Shown one piece after another: positions 1 through 6,729 of a stretch of 36,254 bases of DNA (position 1 is the stretch's first letter; the number at the start of each line of letters is the position of its first letter). The stretch lies in the NCBI GenBank assembly GCA_003641745.1, contig QNAI01000016.1:1-36254 (forward strand), in the 5' to 3' direction. A model generated the notes under the pieces. That model made no database searches. It saw only the letters and a list, made by a program, of their open reading frames with translations, and had not been told where the DNA came from. This DNA comes from Verrucomicrobiota bacterium (GTDB lineage Bacteria > Verrucomicrobiota > Verrucomicrobiia > Opitutales > Opitutaceae). Both the position numbers and the translations under genes were made by a program.

Positions 1-154
1 CATCGGCGAACTGTTGCGACCACATTTCCTGGAAGCAGATGATGTCCGGGGTTCGAGACCGTATGGTCTCAATGCAGAAACCTTTTCGGTAGGCCCAGCC
101 GTTCTTCCCGTCGTCTGCTCCGAAGCACCTAATGTTGCAGGTGAGAATCTTCAT
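1..154 (-). CDS. Endonuclease/exonuclease/phosphatase family protein, N-terminal part
   Basis: Reading the minus strand from the ATG at 152-154 gives an open frame running off the window edge (51 codons visible). The peptide starts MKILTCNIRCFG and contains PDIICFQEMW. These are the first two conserved blocks of the endonuclease/exonuclease/phosphatase (DNase I-like) fold: an N-terminal beta strand ending in Asn, then a Q-E pair whose Glu binds the catalytic metal. The family hydrolyses phosphodiester or phosphomonoester bonds; the substrate cannot be told from this fragment. The sequence upstream of the ATG is purine-rich (GGGATGGGAAC) and may serve as a ribosome binding site. The catalytic His/Asp C-terminal blocks lie outside the window. 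Confidence 0.8.
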   Translation of the reverse strand, partial: MKILTCNIRCFGADDGKNGWAYRKGFCIETIRSRTPDIICFQEMWSQQFAD

Positions 155-498
155 GTTCCCATCCCAATCCGGTCCCTTCGCTCAGGCGAACATAAAACAC
201 AGGCCTGAGAAGAAGTTTTAGACAGGACTAACAGGGTATGCATCTGCAGGCTCTGACGGGCTGTGCAGGACGAGATAAGCCCATTTATTCATTCTCATGA
301 TCATCCACAGTTCTTATTCACCTCATAGTTTCATAAAATTGAACGGAATTTGTTCCAAGGAATTACATTCCAAAAGGTTACGTCGCAATGTATTGAATTT
401 CAAAAAGCCACCGGAAGTGCGGATAAGAAAAACGCCTTATCTCCGCCCGCTAATCTACGCGAATTGACGCGAATCCCAGGCCTCTTCTGAGCGAAGCC
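155..498. other. Intergenic region with repeat remnants
   Basis: No gene is seen. Around 221-236 there is a GACAGGACTAACAGG string that looks like a decayed end of the 9-bp-unit repeat family found intact at 24709-25004 and 32598-32849. Around 457-476 ACGCGAAT occurs twice in close succession. Both look like remnants of dispersed repeats. The start of the minus-strand gene lies at 154, so its promoter should be in this stretch, but I see no convincing -35/-10 pair. Confidence 0.45.
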
Positions 499-526
499 GA
501 AGGAGTCAGCGTTCATATTTCATATT
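499..526 (+). repeat. Left inverted repeat of the RAYT unit
   Basis: This 28-bp arm begins GAAGGAGTCAGCGTTC and is A/T-rich at its inner end. Its reverse complement occurs at 1524-1551 with one mismatch (position 11, G versus A). A shortened echo, GAAGTCAGCGTTC, follows at about 544-556, just before the transposase start codon. Confidence 0.85.
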
Positions 527-563
527 TGACGTAAGGCCGGTGTGAAGTCAGCGTTCTGGTCTG

Positions 564-1544
564 ATGACCCGAAAGAATCGCATCGAGACAGCGGGCGGTC
601 TCTACCACGTCCTCAACCGTGGCAATTACCGTTCCTTCATCTTTGAGAGCGACGGGGCCAAGGGCACCTTCGAAGAGGTTCTGTGGGAGGGATGTGAACG
701 CTTCGGATGGGACCTTTTGGCCTTTGTGCTCATGAGCAACCACTTCCATCTGTGCATCGGCACCCCGAAGGGAAACCTTTCCCAAGGCATGGCGTGGGTG
801 CAGGGAACCTTTGCCAAACGCTTCAATCGCTTCCGCGGGGAATCCGGGCACCTCTTTCAAGGCCGGTTCAAGTCGCTGATCGTTGAGCCGGGCCGCCACT
901 TGGTGGACCTGGTCAACTACATCCATCTCAATCCGGTGCAATCGGGTCTGTGCCCGATCGATGAACTGATGCGGTACCGCTGGTCGAGCCTCTATCATTT
1001 TCCCAAACGCAGGCGTCGCCCCGGTTTCCTGGATGCGTCGTGGATGGACTACCAGGACGGGCTCAGTGACACACGTTCAGGTTGGAGGGGTTACCTGCAG
1101 CTTCTGCGCCTGAGAGTATCCGACGACCCGGAAGAAGTCAGAGAGATTGAGCAGGAGCTGTGTCGGGGCTGGTGCATTGGTGAAAAAGACTTCAAAAAGG
1201 CCATCGCCAAGGATCTGCTCGGGACCGAAGGGGCGATCCAACTCGAGCGGGATGAATTGAGTGAGTTCAACCAGCAGTGCTGGCAGGCGGCCCTGGAAGC
1301 CTGCCAGCATCGGCTCGGCTTCAGTCAGGCCGATGCCATCGAGGCCAAATACTCCGAGCGATGGAAACTGGCAGTCGCCTCCAAACTCAAACGCGAGACC
1401 TCAGTCACCAACCGTTGGTTGGCCCGGCAGTTATCGATGGGCGTGCCCAACAGCGTGAGCAATCTCTGCGGTGTCTATCGTCGCGAGGTCGAAAGCAGGT
1501 GCCCCTACGCCAGGAAGCTCAAGAATATGAAATATGAACGTTGA
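564..1544 (+). CDS. REP-associated tyrosine transposase (Y1/HUH, IS200-like fold)
   Basis: The 326-aa product has the Y1 transposase signature. SNHFHLCI contains the HUH metal-binding pair (His60-Phe61-His62), GHLFQGRFKS lies at 95-104, and LVNYIHLNP carries the presumed nucleophile Tyr119. These enzymes nick single-stranded DNA through a covalent 5'-phosphotyrosine. The length exceeds the roughly 140-150 aa of classic IS200 TnpA and fits RAYTs, which carry C-terminal extensions; residues about 150-326 form such an extension. The inverted repeats on both sides support the RAYT assignment. The last six codons and the stop lie in the right inverted repeat, so repeat and gene have evolved together. 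No tnpB-like gene is nearby. The reading frame is intact. Confidence 0.9.
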   Translation: MTRKNRIETAGGLYHVLNRGNYRSFIFESDGAKGTFEEVLWEGCERFGWDLLAFVLMSNHFHLCIGTPKGNLSQGMAWVQGTFAKRFNRFRGESGHLFQGRFKSLIVEPGRHLVDLVNYIHLNPVQSGLCPIDELMRYRWSSLYHFPKRRRRPGFLDASWMDYQDGLSDTRSGWRGYLQLLRLRVSDDPEEVREIEQELCRGWCIGEKDFKKAIAKDLLGTEGAIQLERDELSEFNQQCWQAALEACQHRLGFSQADAIEAKYSERWKLAVASKLKRETSVTNRWLARQLSMGVPNSVSNLCGVYRREVESRCPYARKLKNMKYER

Positions 1545-1551
1545 CTCCTTC
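1524..1551 (-). repeat. Right inverted repeat of the RAYT unit
   Basis: This is the reverse complement of 499-526 at 27 of 28 positions. It covers the transposase stop codon (1542-1544) and ends 9 nt before the start codon of the next gene. A second, shortened copy of its inner GAAATATGAA motif occurs at 1556-1565, so the ATG of the downstream isomerase gene itself lies in repeat-like sequence. Confidence 0.85.
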
Positions 1552-1560
1552 CAGTGAAAT

Positions 1561-3027
1561 ATGAAAACTTCTTCCGTTAAAATAGGATTTATCCCGACGA
1601 ATAGAGGTTTTTTTGACGCAAAACTGGCTTCCCAGATGCGTCGGGAGGTGATCGATGTGGTGGGGCCCATGGATATGGAACTGGTGGTTCCCCATGAGGA
1701 ACAGACAAAGATGGGTTGTGTTGAAACGATTCGAGATGCCGAGATTTGCGCCGACTTGTTTCGAAAGGAGGATGTGGATGGTATTCTGATTGCGGCTGTC
1801 AATTTTGGCAGTGAGCAGGGGGTGGCCTGGACGATAAAAAAGGCAGGACTTGATGTGCCGATAATGATTTTCGCCTGTCAGGAGGAAGCTGCTCTCACCC
1901 TGGAAACCAAACGGAGAGACGCTTTCTGCGGGCTTCTTTCGATTGCGGATGTTTTGAGGCAACTGGGTGTAAAGTACAGCGTCGCTCCATGTCCCATTGG
2001 TTTTCCCCGGGAAGAGAGTTTCCGCGATGCCATGAAATGGTTTGTCGGAGTGTGTCGTGTCGTGGGAAAGGTAAAAGTGGCTCGATATGGGCAGATAGGT
2101 GCGCGGCCGGATGCCTTTTGGACTTGTCGGTTTGATGAACGAAAACTCCAACGCCTTGGCCCTACGACAGTGACATTGGACCTGTCCGAAGTGATTGCAG
2201 GGGTCGAAAAACTTTCGGATGGAGACAGGGGTGTAAAAGCCACCCTCAGTTCGATAGCAGAGTATGCAGATACGAGTGGTGTGGGAAAAGCCGCGATTCT
2301 CAAGTTCGCCAAGTTGGAAACATTCCTAGTGAACTGGGGTGCGGAAAATGCCATTGATGCCTTTGCTATTCAGTGTTGGACGTCGATTGAGCGGAACATG
2401 GGTATTTGCCCGTGTACAACCATGAGCCGATTGGCTGAAATGGGAATTCCCGCCGCCTGCGAAGCAGATATTCTCGGAGCATTGTCGATGCATGCGTTGC
2501 AACTTGCCGGAGAGCAGCCTGCGGCTCTGGCGGATTGGAATAATTTACACAACGAAGACGATGATTTGGTGAATCTCTGGCATTGTGGTGTGTTTCCCAA
2601 ATCCTTCTCGAAGGATCAACCTGAGTTGGGAATCCACAGTATTTTCCCGGCCGCTGGTGCCGCGACCGAAGAACAGTCACATGGTGTGGTCAATCTGGTT
2701 GCGAAAGCCTCTCCGGCAACATTGACCCGGGTTACCCAAGACGGAAACGGGCAGTGGAAGGCTTTGATTGTGGAAGGTTTCTTTGAGGAAAATCCGGCTT
2801 GTACCGCGGGCTCGTATGGGTGGTGTCGGATCAAAAACCTCCCGCAGCTTTATCGGGATACCTTGCTTCGCCATTTCCCTCATCATGTTGCGGTTTCCCA
2901 GGTCCATGTAGGCAATATCCTATGGGAGGTATTTGGTAATTATCTGGAACTGGCAGTGTACCATCCCGGGCAAGGTCAATCGGGTGTTTACGAACCGGAA
3001 TTGCCCTTCTTGAATCCCTCCAACTGA
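1561..3027 (+). CDS. L-fucose/L-arabinose isomerase-like protein
   Basis: The 488-aa product resembles the FucI/AraA-type ketol isomerase superfamily, which interconverts aldoses and ketoses with a divalent metal in the cytoplasm. It opens with VKIGFIPTNRGFFD, the usual first strand of this family, which supports the start. Glu301 (in AACEADILGA) and Asp325 (in ALADWNNLH) are 24 residues apart, the same spacing as metal ligands Glu337 and Asp361 of E. coli FucI. A C-terminal FPHHVAV (His441/442) may supply the histidine ligand. The protein is shorter than FucI (about 590 aa). Eight nt separate it from the epimerase-like gene, so the two are probably co-transcribed and act on one sugar or polyol route. 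No good Shine-Dalgarno precedes the ATG, where the transposon-associated repeat abuts. The substrate is unknown. Confidence 0.8.
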   Translation: MKTSSVKIGFIPTNRGFFDAKLASQMRREVIDVVGPMDMELVVPHEEQTKMGCVETIRDAEICADLFRKEDVDGILIAAVNFGSEQGVAWTIKKAGLDVPIMIFACQEEAALTLETKRRDAFCGLLSIADVLRQLGVKYSVAPCPIGFPREESFRDAMKWFVGVCRVVGKVKVARYGQIGARPDAFWTCRFDERKLQRLGPTTVTLDLSEVIAGVEKLSDGDRGVKATLSSIAEYADTSGVGKAAILKFAKLETFLVNWGAENAIDAFAIQCWTSIERNMGICPCTTMSRLAEMGIPAACEADILGALSMHALQLAGEQPAALADWNNLHNEDDDLVNLWHCGVFPKSFSKDQPELGIHSIFPAAGAATEEQSHGVVNLVAKASPATLTRVTQDGNGQWKALIVEGFFEENPACTAGSYGWCRIKNLPQLYRDTLLRHFPHHVAVSQVHVGNILWEVFGNYLELAVYHPGQGQSGVYEPELPFLNPSN

Positions 3028-3035
3028 TATCCATT

Positions 3036-3887
3036 ATGAAATTTGGCATTCATTCACTATTGTTTACGGAGACCTTCCTCGAAAAAGACCTTCCTCGTCT
3101 GGACAATTTCAAGGCGATGGGGTTTGACGCGGTTGAAATAATCCCGTTTGATCCGGACAATTTTCCAGCAGGAAAGGTGAGGCAGTACGCCATGGATATT
3201 GGGGTGGACATCAATATCGGTTACGGGATGCCGCAGGAAAAGAATATTATCTCAGCAGATGCGTCAGTGCGGAAAGAGGGGGTTGAGTTTTCGAAATACC
3301 TCATTGATTTGTGTGCTCTGGCCGGCGCGAAGGTATTCGGTGGGGTTATTTATTGTTCCTGGGGATATACGACCGGAAAAATGAGAACGGCCGATGAATG
3401 GAAATGGGGAGTGGAAGCCTTCCGGGAGATCGCGACATATGCGAAAGAGAGCGCCCCGGGGTTGATTCTCGGGATCGAACCGGTCAATCGGTTTGAATCC
3501 CATTTTATCAACATAGCGGTCGATGCAGTCCAGTTTATCAAAGACGTGGGTGAGGCAAATGTAAAGGTGCACATGGATACATTTCATATGATCAGGGAGG
3601 AGGCAGATATTGCTCAAGCGATCAGAGAAACCGGAGAACGCATAGGATATATCCATGCTTGTGAAAATCAAAGAGGCATACCCGGGAGAGGTCAGGTCCC
3701 ATGGGCAGAATTTTTCAAGGCTCTCAAGCAGGTTAAGTATGATGGGTGCGTAACGATCGAATCTTTTGACCCCCATATGGAAAAAATTGCCAAGCTGTGT
3801 TGCATCTGGAGGCAGTTGGCGGATTCGCCTGAACAATTGGCTTCTGAGGGGTTGGCATATTTGAAAGAGGTTTATGGCCGGGTATGA
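3036..3887 (+). CDS. Sugar isomerase/epimerase (TIM barrel), D-tagatose/D-psicose 3-epimerase-like
   Basis: The 283-aa product has the xylose-isomerase-like TIM-barrel signature of ketose 3-epimerases. The metal ligands expected for the D-tagatose 3-epimerase group are all present: Glu148 (GIEPVNRFESH), Asp181 (VHMDTFHM), His207 (YIHACENQRG) and Glu242 (VTIESF). Arg213 (in the same block) and the conserved Glu154 also fit. The family moves the C3 hydroxyl configuration of a ketose through an enediolate. It follows the isomerase-like gene by 8 nt, suggesting an aldose to ketose to epimerised ketose route. Which sugar is used cannot be read from the sequence; related proteins include L-ribulose and fructoselysine epimerases. 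The ligand set makes the fold and chemistry secure, the substrate not. Confidence 0.85.
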   Translation: MKFGIHSLLFTETFLEKDLPRLDNFKAMGFDAVEIIPFDPDNFPAGKVRQYAMDIGVDINIGYGMPQEKNIISADASVRKEGVEFSKYLIDLCALAGAKVFGGVIYCSWGYTTGKMRTADEWKWGVEAFREIATYAKESAPGLILGIEPVNRFESHFINIAVDAVQFIKDVGEANVKVHMDTFHMIREEADIAQAIRETGERIGYIHACENQRGIPGRGQVPWAEFFKALKQVKYDGCVTIESFDPHMEKIAKLCCIWRQLADSPEQLASEGLAYLKEVYGRV

Positions 3888-3997
3888 AAACCGGTTACAT
3901 TGAAGTGAATGTGATGGCGTGAAACGCAAAATGGGCAACTGACCACACTACCGTAAATTGAACAATATCCCCTTTGACCCGAACCGCACTAAGTAAA

Positions 3998-4270
3998 GGG
4001 CACCTTGATTAATTGGAGATTGTCATCGTTTTGCAGAAAGCCAGGAACCGTAAGGCGGTCGTGTCGAGGGTATCCCCGTAGGGCTATCCTCGATCCGACC
4101 AACGCCGCGGGCGTGGTATTTCTGCATAACCCGAAGGGCGGCAAGGCTTTGGGCGTCGGGCTGCGTTGTTCGGGCCGGGACATACCTCACGGTATGCCCG
4201 CTGGTCCGACCGCCTTGCCCGACGCCCAAATCCTTGCCGCGCTGACCGTCTCCAATTGATCAAAGTGCCC
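3998..4270. mobile_element. 273-bp MITE-like element with 22-bp terminal inverted repeats
   Basis: The ends 3998-4019 and 4249-4270 are inverted copies at 20 of 22 positions and start GGGCAC. TAAA lies directly outside each end (3994-3997 and 4271-4274), a target site duplication. The related locus at 36103-36254 has TTAA at 36110-36113 at the matching place and no insert. Inside are two hairpins: 4057-4100 (11 of 14 paired at its base) and 4138-4240 (24-nt arms, 23 of 24 paired). The loop of the second contains a smaller hairpin, CGGGACATACC/GGTATGCCCG. No transposase is encoded; the 84-codon open frame across it merely reads through the hairpins. Confidence 0.8.
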
Positions 4271-4312
4271 TAAAGGGGGTATTAGGAGGAATTGCGGTCA
4301 ACTGGTTTCGAG

Positions 4313-4395
4313 GGGGTCAAAGCACATAGGCTGATGTCGGCAGAGTGGCTGCCTCGGTACTCGCATTGGCATGCAAGATTATGAGCAATGACCCC
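4313..4395. repeat. GGGGTCA...TGACCCC palindrome, copy A
   Basis: It begins GGGGTCAAAGCACATA and ends TGAGCAATGACCCC, as in copies at 8998, 9172 and 36153. The centre is expanded from 53 to 83 bp by the extra block at 4329-4360, which has its own partial symmetry (GGCAG...CTGCC). Confidence 0.8.
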
Positions 4396-4445
4396 GTGGG
4401 CTGTTCTTCGTCGAGAAACTCCGGATCGGCGCTTAACATTGCCAT

Positions 4446-5576
4446 TCAGGGCTGATCCTTCACAGACTTCTTTCGTGCGGACTCTCCGGCCCGGTATTCA
4501 GGCACGAGGTGTTGCTCATCGGGGGTGTTGGAGGTTCCCTCAAGGATATCGGTGACCTTGGCATGGATCAGGCGTCCAAAGCGGAGGGGGTCGAACGCAT
4601 AGCAGGAAGGCTGGGGCACAAGGGCATCAAGAAACAGATCGTGCTCGCGGGAGATGAGCGAAACATCCCCGGGTATGCGAAGACCCTGCTGCATCAGAAA
4701 CGTGGCCACAGTGGCGTAGCTGAGTGTGGTTCCGGTCAGAATGGCGGTCGTCGGTGTGCCGATGCTCAGCAACTCACGGACTGCGTCGCGGACTGAATCG
4801 AGGTTTCCGGTATGGGTGGCCACTTTCCCAACCACACCGTCGGCATTCGATTCCGTGATGCCCGCATTGAATCCGACCGTGCTGCGAAGATCGCGGGCCC
4901 TTTCCGATGCCAGGTGAACGAATCCTATGCTTCGGTGTCCAGAATCGACGAATACGCCTACGGCATGTCGGCACGCGGCTTCCATGTCGATGGACACGAA
5001 CGGCAGTTCGATGCCGGGGTGAGTGTATCCAGCAACCAGACACGGGATGCCCCGCGTCTTGAACCAGGCTTGGATCCGCGGGGTTGAGTGGGCCAGGATC
5101 CAGCATCCGCCAGGGTGCTGGGCGACGAGGTGCTCAAGGGCGGCGTCAGGCTCGCTTCTCAGGTATTGCTGTCCGTGGTGAGCCAACAGCCGGTTTCCGG
5201 TCTGGAACAGCCGGTTTCGCAATTCATCAGTCCAGAGATTTGCCTGCAAACGGATACGGTCCAAAGGGTTTGGGCATAGCAGATGGACCTTGTGGGTGGG
5301 TCGTGGGCGGGCGCTGTCGCGCTTTTCGGGAACGATCCGGTTGCCAACGCCTTTGACCGCTTGGACAATTCCCTCGGCCTGGAGGCGCTTCAGGGCGTTT
5401 CGAAGCGTGGGGCGGCTGATCTTCAGCGACCGGCTCAGGACACGTTCGCTTGGCAGCCATTGTTCCCAAGTTCGTTTGGAAACCTCACGCTTGAGGATGT
5501 CTGCGGTCTGACGAACCAGCGATAGTCGCTTCGGTATCACCGGAGACCGGACGTCGGCGTCTTCGGAGCGGGACAT
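4446..5576 (-). CDS. GntR-type HTH / LacI-type sensor transcriptional regulator
   Basis: The 376-aa product starts at the ATG at 5574-5576 (MSRSEDADVRSP); a longer open frame reaches 5834 but would run through the feo regulator's start region. Residues about 15-80 form a GntR-like winged helix-turn-helix (LPSERVLSRSLKISRPTLRN). The remainder resembles the periplasmic-binding-protein-like sensor of LacI repressors, with VSIDMEAACRHAV, DSGHRSIGFVHL and IPGDVSLIS as recognisable blocks. Such chimeras usually sense sugars and control carbohydrate genes. It lies downstream of, and convergent with, the sugar isomerase/epimerase pair, so it might control them, but the orientation gives no direct link. 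The DNA between it and the divergent iron operon (5577-5757) should hold its promoter. No strong Shine-Dalgarno precedes the ATG. Confidence 0.85.
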   Translation of the reverse strand: MSRSEDADVRSPVIPKRLSLVRQTADILKREVSKRTWEQWLPSERVLSRSLKISRPTLRNALKRLQAEGIVQAVKGVGNRIVPEKRDSARPRPTHKVHLLCPNPLDRIRLQANLWTDELRNRLFQTGNRLLAHHGQQYLRSEPDAALEHLVAQHPGGCWILAHSTPRIQAWFKTRGIPCLVAGYTHPGIELPFVSIDMEAACRHAVGVFVDSGHRSIGFVHLASERARDLRSTVGFNAGITESNADGVVGKVATHTGNLDSVRDAVRELLSIGTPTTAILTGTTLSYATVATFLMQQGLRIPGDVSLISREHDLFLDALVPQPSCYAFDPLRFGRLIHAKVTDILEGTSNTPDEQHLVPEYRAGESARKKSVKDQP

Positions 5577-5721
5577 GGCGGGGTCAAATTTCCCCCAGAA
5601 CTCCGCAAATGGCAAGAATGCGAACGAAACGGGTGGCTCGATCCGTAATTCGCCTTGGTGATTGTTAGGGAGATCCCCCACTCGGAAGGGGAGTCGATCG
5701 GGATTTCCGGTTTTTTTGTGT

Positions 5722-5735
5722 TTGACTCGAGTCAA
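5722..5735. promoter_or_regulatory. Perfect 14-bp palindrome upstream of the DtxR-FeoA gene
   Basis: TTGACTCGAGTCAA is its own reverse complement and sits 22 nt before the start codon of the metal-responsive regulator, just upstream of its ribosome binding site. It is a candidate operator, most simply for the regulator itself. The divergent GntR/LacI regulator starting at 5576 is the alternative ligand. Assignment is inference from symmetry and position. Confidence 0.5.
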
Positions 5736-5743
5736 CTGCATCT

Positions 5744-5748
5744 TGGAG
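5744..5748 (+). promoter_or_regulatory. Ribosome binding site deciding the regulator start
   Basis: GGAGG (in TTGGAGGTAATGTGA) lies 9 nt before the ATG at 5758. The alternative in-frame ATG at 5818, which better matches typical DtxR N-termini, has no comparable site, so 5758 is favoured. Confidence 0.6.
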
Positions 5749-5757
5749 GTAATGTGA

Positions 5758-6729
5758 ATGGGGAACCGGCAATTATCCGATCTGATATCAGGAAGAGGTT
5801 CACCTTCGGTTGGTTTGATGAAGAGCCGTTCCAAGGTTGAGGATGCGCTGAAGCTGTTTCATAGGGCAGAATACGAGGGCTGGCTGATGACGGCCGACGC
5901 CTTGGCTGGCTCGGTGACACGGGACCTTGCCGAGGCGGGCGATCTTCTGGCACGACTCCAGGCAGACGGGTTTGCGCAGGTCTCAGGTAGGGAGTTTGTC
6001 CTGACCGATTCGGGACGGCGCTATGCGTTGCAGGTGGTTCGGGCGCACCGACTGTTCGAAACGTGGCTGGCCCGCGAGACGGGCACCTCTGCTCCCGAAT
6101 GGCATCGCAAGGCAGAGGTGGCCGAACACACCTTGACGGCCGAGGATACCGAGGCACTTTCCGCTCAATTGGACCATCCCCGTTTCGATCCCCACGGTGA
6201 CCCGATTCCGACCCGTCACCTGACCCTGCCCGAGCTTGGAGAAGTGGCCCTGCTGGAGGTGGAACCGAATACGGTGGTTCAGATCACCCATATCGAGGAT
6301 GAGCCGCCCGAGGTTTTTCGCCGGATCGCGTCGACCGGACTGGCCCCGGGCATCATTCTTCGGGTCGGGCGAATCGGTAAAAATGAAGTAGAGATCGAGG
6401 CTGAGAGCCGGACCCATCGCCTCAGTCGGGCCGAAGCCGGTCATGTGCAGGTCTTACCCGTCCGCGAGGAGATCATCCAACCGGGCTGGGTTCGTCTGTC
6501 CGACCTTTCGGTGGGTGAGTCGGCGGAGATCAAGGCCCTGTCTGCGGTATGCCAGGGATCGGAGCGGCTTCGTCTGCTCGATCTCGGTGTGGTTCCCGGC
6601 AGTCGGGTCCGGGTGGATCTCTCGGGTCCGTTCCGGTCCCCCCGCGGCTACCGGATTCGCGGGACCCTGGTGGGCCTGAGGAATGACCAGGCCGACAATA
6701 TCTTCGTGAACAAGGAGGATGGAATATGA
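5758..6729 (+). CDS. DtxR-family metal-dependent regulator fused to a FeoA domain
   Basis: The 323-aa product reads in order: a winged helix-turn-helix (about 24-95); a DtxR dimerisation/metal-binding region (about 96-152) with RAHRLFETWL, AEVAEH (Glu120, His124) and FDPHGDPIP; an SH3-like domain (about 157-235); and a C-terminal FeoA domain (about 244-317) with LRLLDLGVVPGSRVRV and GYRIRGTLVGLR. DtxR/IdeR proteins repress iron genes when bound to Fe(II); FeoA is a small cytoplasmic partner of FeoB. The stop overlaps the feoB start (ATGA at 6726-6729), indicating translational coupling. No separate feoA gene is present here. The chain may therefore both regulate the operon and serve FeoB, which is inference. 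The start is chosen by the ribosome binding site; the first 20 residues lie outside any domain. Confidence 0.88.
   Translation: MGNRQLSDLISGRGSPSVGLMKSRSKVEDALKLFHRAEYEGWLMTADALAGSVTRDLAEAGDLLARLQADGFAQVSGREFVLTDSGRRYALQVVRAHRLFETWLARETGTSAPEWHRKAEVAEHTLTAEDTEALSAQLDHPRFDPHGDPIPTRHLTLPELGEVALLEVEPNTVVQITHIEDEPPEVFRRIASTGLAPGIILRVGRIGKNEVEIEAESRTHRLSRAEAGHVQVLPVREEIIQPGWVRLSDLSVGESAEIKALSAVCQGSERLRLLDLGVVPGSRVRVDLSGPFRSPRGYRIRGTLVGLRNDQADNIFVNKEDGI

Larger units (their letters stand above)
499..1551 (+). mobile_element. REP-associated transposase unit with 28-bp inverted ends
   Basis: The Y1 transposase gene is framed by 499-526 and 1524-1551, which are inverted copies of each other matching at 27 of 28 positions. 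REP-associated tyrosine transposases (RAYTs) are typically flanked by inverted REP sequences and act on dispersed palindromes rather than moving as classic IS elements. The right arm overlaps the last codons of the transposase gene. I see no clear target duplication outside the arms. Confidence 0.7.
3987..4440. repeat. Palindromic repeat element (copy A), interrupted by a MITE
   Basis: The stretch CACTAAG (3987-3993) plus 4271-4440 matches the element at 36103-36254 nearly throughout. Shared blocks include AGGAGGAATT, GGTCAAC, the GGGGTCA...TGACCCC palindrome, GTGGGCTGTTCTTCGTCGA and GCTTAAC. The segment 3998-4270 is foreign to the family and is the MITE described separately. Copy A also carries a 32-bp stretch inside its palindrome (4329-4360) where the other copies have 2 bp. 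Confidence 0.75.

Noticed and set aside
499-1551. Classic IS element with target duplication
   Set aside because: No direct duplication was found outside the arms, and Y1 enzymes do not use long terminal inverted repeats in the DDE manner; the RAYT interpretation fits better.
4005-4259. 84-codon open frame spanning the MITE
   Set aside because: The frame runs through paired hairpin arms, both strands are open, and it has no ribosome binding site or domain.
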